Assembly: GCA_030740135.1 (NCBI GenBank)
Contig: JASLXW010000119.1
Coordinates: 1 to 9,723, forward strand
From: Nitrospinota bacterium
Lineage (GTDB): Bacteria; UBA8248; JACPRG01
Length of the DNA stretch: 9,723 bases
Reading direction: 5' to 3'
The notes under the pieces are model-generated. The model saw only the letters and a program-made list of their open reading frames with translations, had not been told where the DNA came from and ran no database searches. Each line of letters begins with the position of its first letter. Within the stretch, counting starts at the first letter, position 1. Shown in pieces: positions 8,694 to 9,723 of the stretch. The translations under genes and the position numbers were made by a program.

Positions 8694-9378
8694 ACAGTTT
8701 GGTTTCATTGAGGTGGGTTTTGAAGCGTGTGCCGTATTCCAGGGACATGTCTTTCAGGCGCTTCAGCATCTCCCCGGTGCACGAGAAAATCCCGCTCGGT
8801 CCCAGCCGGGGAGTGACGCGCTCCCCATCGCTCTACTTCTTGAGGAACGCCTCGGAGGCTTTCAGATCCTCCTCTTCGGATCGGTTCTCGCCGGGGTCGA
8901 TGGTGGGCCGATTCGTCGAAGCCCGGGCCACCGCGCCGCGGATGCCGGTTTGTAGGTAGGCTTCGAACTCCCGGTCGGCATGGAACCGGGCGTAATTGGC
9001 CAGCTGCTCGATGACAGCCGTTGTCCCCTGTCTGAGGGAGTCCCCCAACGCGACCAGCGCGGCATGGTAATAATCATCGCCCTGCATGAACCGATCAACG
9101 GGATAGATCGACTTGGCGAGACAACCTTCCGTGCCCCAATCTTTGCCGAGACCCCGAGAGGCGATTTCATAAAGGTGGTTATGCGCATTGATAAGACCGG
9201 GCGCGACAATGCAACCGGATAAGTCGATTGACTCCTCGGCCGTATGCCGCCGGTTCAGTTTGTCGGAAGGGCCGATGTCCTGGACAATGCCGTTTTCAAT
9301 GTAAAGAGCGCCCCCGCGCAAAAAAGCGTCCGCGCCTTGCACAAGGAAGTCGGCGCTATGAAGCAGTAAAGATGACAT
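8692..9378 (-). pseudogene. Truncated metal-dependent amidohydrolase (N-terminal half, in-frame TAG)
   Basis: The frame opens with an ATG at 9378 (weak AGGGTG upstream) and encodes 181 residues to a TAG at 8833-8835. The N-terminus has the amidohydrolase beta-sandwich leader, the PGLINAHNHLYE motif with metal ligands His66 and His68, and GTTAVIEQ. Reading on in the same frame past the TAG gives 46 more codons that still look like the family: a short segment ending FSCTGEML, then SLEYG, then THLNET with the next expected metal ligand (codon 222). A TAA at 8692-8694 ends it. ATZ/TRZ-type amidohydrolases (for example guanine, melamine or S-adenosylhomocysteine deaminases) usually have about 430-480 residues, with a further His and an Asp ligand; these are absent. 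A nonsense mutation plus loss of the C-terminal half is the simplest reading. The former substrate cannot be told. Confidence 0.75.
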
Positions 9379-9533
9379 GCAAAGTCACCCTGGTGTGGGC
9401 ATGAGGCCACGATTGTCAATCAGTCATCCGCAGGAACGCTTCAGAATTATCAACAATTTCCGAATCTTAAGGAATGCCGGATTGGAAGTCAACTTCACCT
9501 ACAGGCCCCGCGGCGACCAGTGTTTGAGCCCTC

Positions 9534-9568
9534 CCGGCAATGCCGGCCTTCGCGGAAATCCGCCCGGC
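9534..9568. repeat. Overlapping GC-rich palindromes
   Basis: CCGGC (9534-9538) can pair with GCCGG (9542-9546) over a 3-nt loop. The same GCCGG can instead pair with CCGGC (9564-9568), enclosing a second stem GCGG (9552-9555) / CCGC (9560-9563). The two folds exclude each other. The look is REP-like, but only one copy is in the window. Confidence 0.35.
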
Positions 9569-9686
9569 TTATGGGCCAAAAGGAATTAGACCGGGTCAAC
9601 TTTAGGATCATGGTATAGCAATATCTATGGTGCTCCCCATTAAGAGCGGGTTTGTGAAATAAGGGGGAATTGGGGCTGACCGGGCG

Positions 9687-9693
9687 AGGAGGT
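9687..9693 (+). promoter_or_regulatory. Strong ribosome binding site before the right-edge ORF
   Basis: AGGAGGT is a perfect anti-16S complement placed 5 nt before the ATG at 9699. It is the best reason to believe that a gene starts here. Confidence 0.6.
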
Positions 9694-9698
9694 CCGCC

Positions 9699-9723
9699 AT
9701 GGAGCGGAGACAGTGGGACGGAA
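9699..9723 (+). CDS. Start of a gene cut by the window edge, probably IS3-type transposase OrfA
   Basis: Only eight codons are visible, MERRQWDG. A basic start followed by RxWDG is how many IS3-family OrfA helix-turn-helix proteins begin (from memory of the family form RKRWDGKTK). The perfect Shine-Dalgarno sequence supports a real start. With so little sequence, the transposase identity is an inference, and an unrelated gene remains possible. Confidence 0.4.

Larger units (their letters stand above)
9379..9698. other. 320-nt region without a convincing gene
   Basis: The region lies upstream of the minus-strand amidohydrolase remnant and before the right-edge ORF. A TTGACA box is present on the minus strand (9414-9419), but no good -10 sequence follows at 16-18 nt, so I do not call a promoter. 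GC-rich palindromes occur at 9534-9568. The part from about 9590 to 9660 is notably AT-rich and probably belongs to the end of an insertion sequence. A 70-codon + strand ORF (9377-9589) has no ribosome binding site or recognisable family. Confidence 0.5.
9628..9723 (+). mobile_element. Possible left end of an IS3-family insertion sequence
   Basis: The base composition changes here, and a strongly preceded ORF start follows at 9699 whose first residues resemble IS3-type OrfA. IS3 elements begin with TG and have a short leader before orfA; the TG at 9628 would give about 70 nt. The exact end cannot be fixed, because the right end and target duplication are outside the window. Confidence 0.25.

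Noticed and set aside
8833..8835. TAG as a pyrrolysine or other recoding site
   Set aside because: Amidohydrolases are not known pyrrolysine proteins, and the frame ends soon after with half the catalytic ligands missing, so decay is simpler.
7723..8955. 410-codon + strand ORF opposite the amidinotransferase
   Set aside because: The minus strand carries clear superfamily motifs (HLD, GGGPHC) and a ribosome binding site; this frame has neither.
9377..9589. 70-codon + strand ORF upstream of the amidohydrolase remnant
   Set aside because: No ribosome binding site, overlaps the divergent start codon, no recognisable domain.

Overview
The window is a slice of bacterial chromosome, apparently from just downstream of the replication origin. 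It opens with the 3' end of recF, followed on the + strand by complete gyrB and gyrA; this is the tail of the widespread dnaA-dnaN-recF-gyrB-gyrA cluster. Next, still on +, come serS and a tRNA-Ser(UGA) gene only 60 nt after it. The DNA is GC-rich, and GyrB carries the long insert inside its Toprim domain that is typical of Proteobacteria and some other Gram-negative phyla. A deltaproteobacterium-like or uncultured Gram-negative lineage fits, but the sequence alone does not fix the taxon.

Layout. 1-176: recF C-terminus. 235-2667: gyrB. 2668-2811: spacer with a nested stem-loop. 2812-5322: gyrA. 5323-5565: spacer with a weak candidate promoter for serS and a doubtful 31-codon membrane ORF on the minus strand. 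5566-7212: serS with an unusual 124-residue disordered tail. 7273-7364: tRNA-Ser. 7365-7674: a 310-nt stretch without a convincing gene but with several small inverted repeats. 7675-8679 (minus): an amidinotransferase / arginine-deiminase-superfamily enzyme. 8692-9378 (minus): the N-terminal half of a metal-dependent amidohydrolase, broken by an in-frame TAG and lacking its C-terminal half. 9379-9698: a gene-poor region. 9699-end: the first eight codons of what looks like an IS3-type transposase.

The left three quarters is conserved housekeeping DNA. GyrB and GyrA form the A2B2 gyrase, which supercoils DNA at the cost of ATP. SerRS charges tRNA-Ser, including the isoacceptor encoded next to it. 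Beyond the tRNA the character changes to an accessory segment on the opposite strand: guanidine/amide hydrolysis genes, gene decay, lower-GC spacers and a probable insertion sequence at the edge.

The points most worth a second look are the GyrA quinolone-pocket residues (Ala83 and Pro87 in place of Ser and Asp), the RG-rich tail on SerRS next to its cognate tRNA, and the decayed amidohydrolase lying in the same frame as the amidinotransferase. I did not find a clearly new multi-gene system here.
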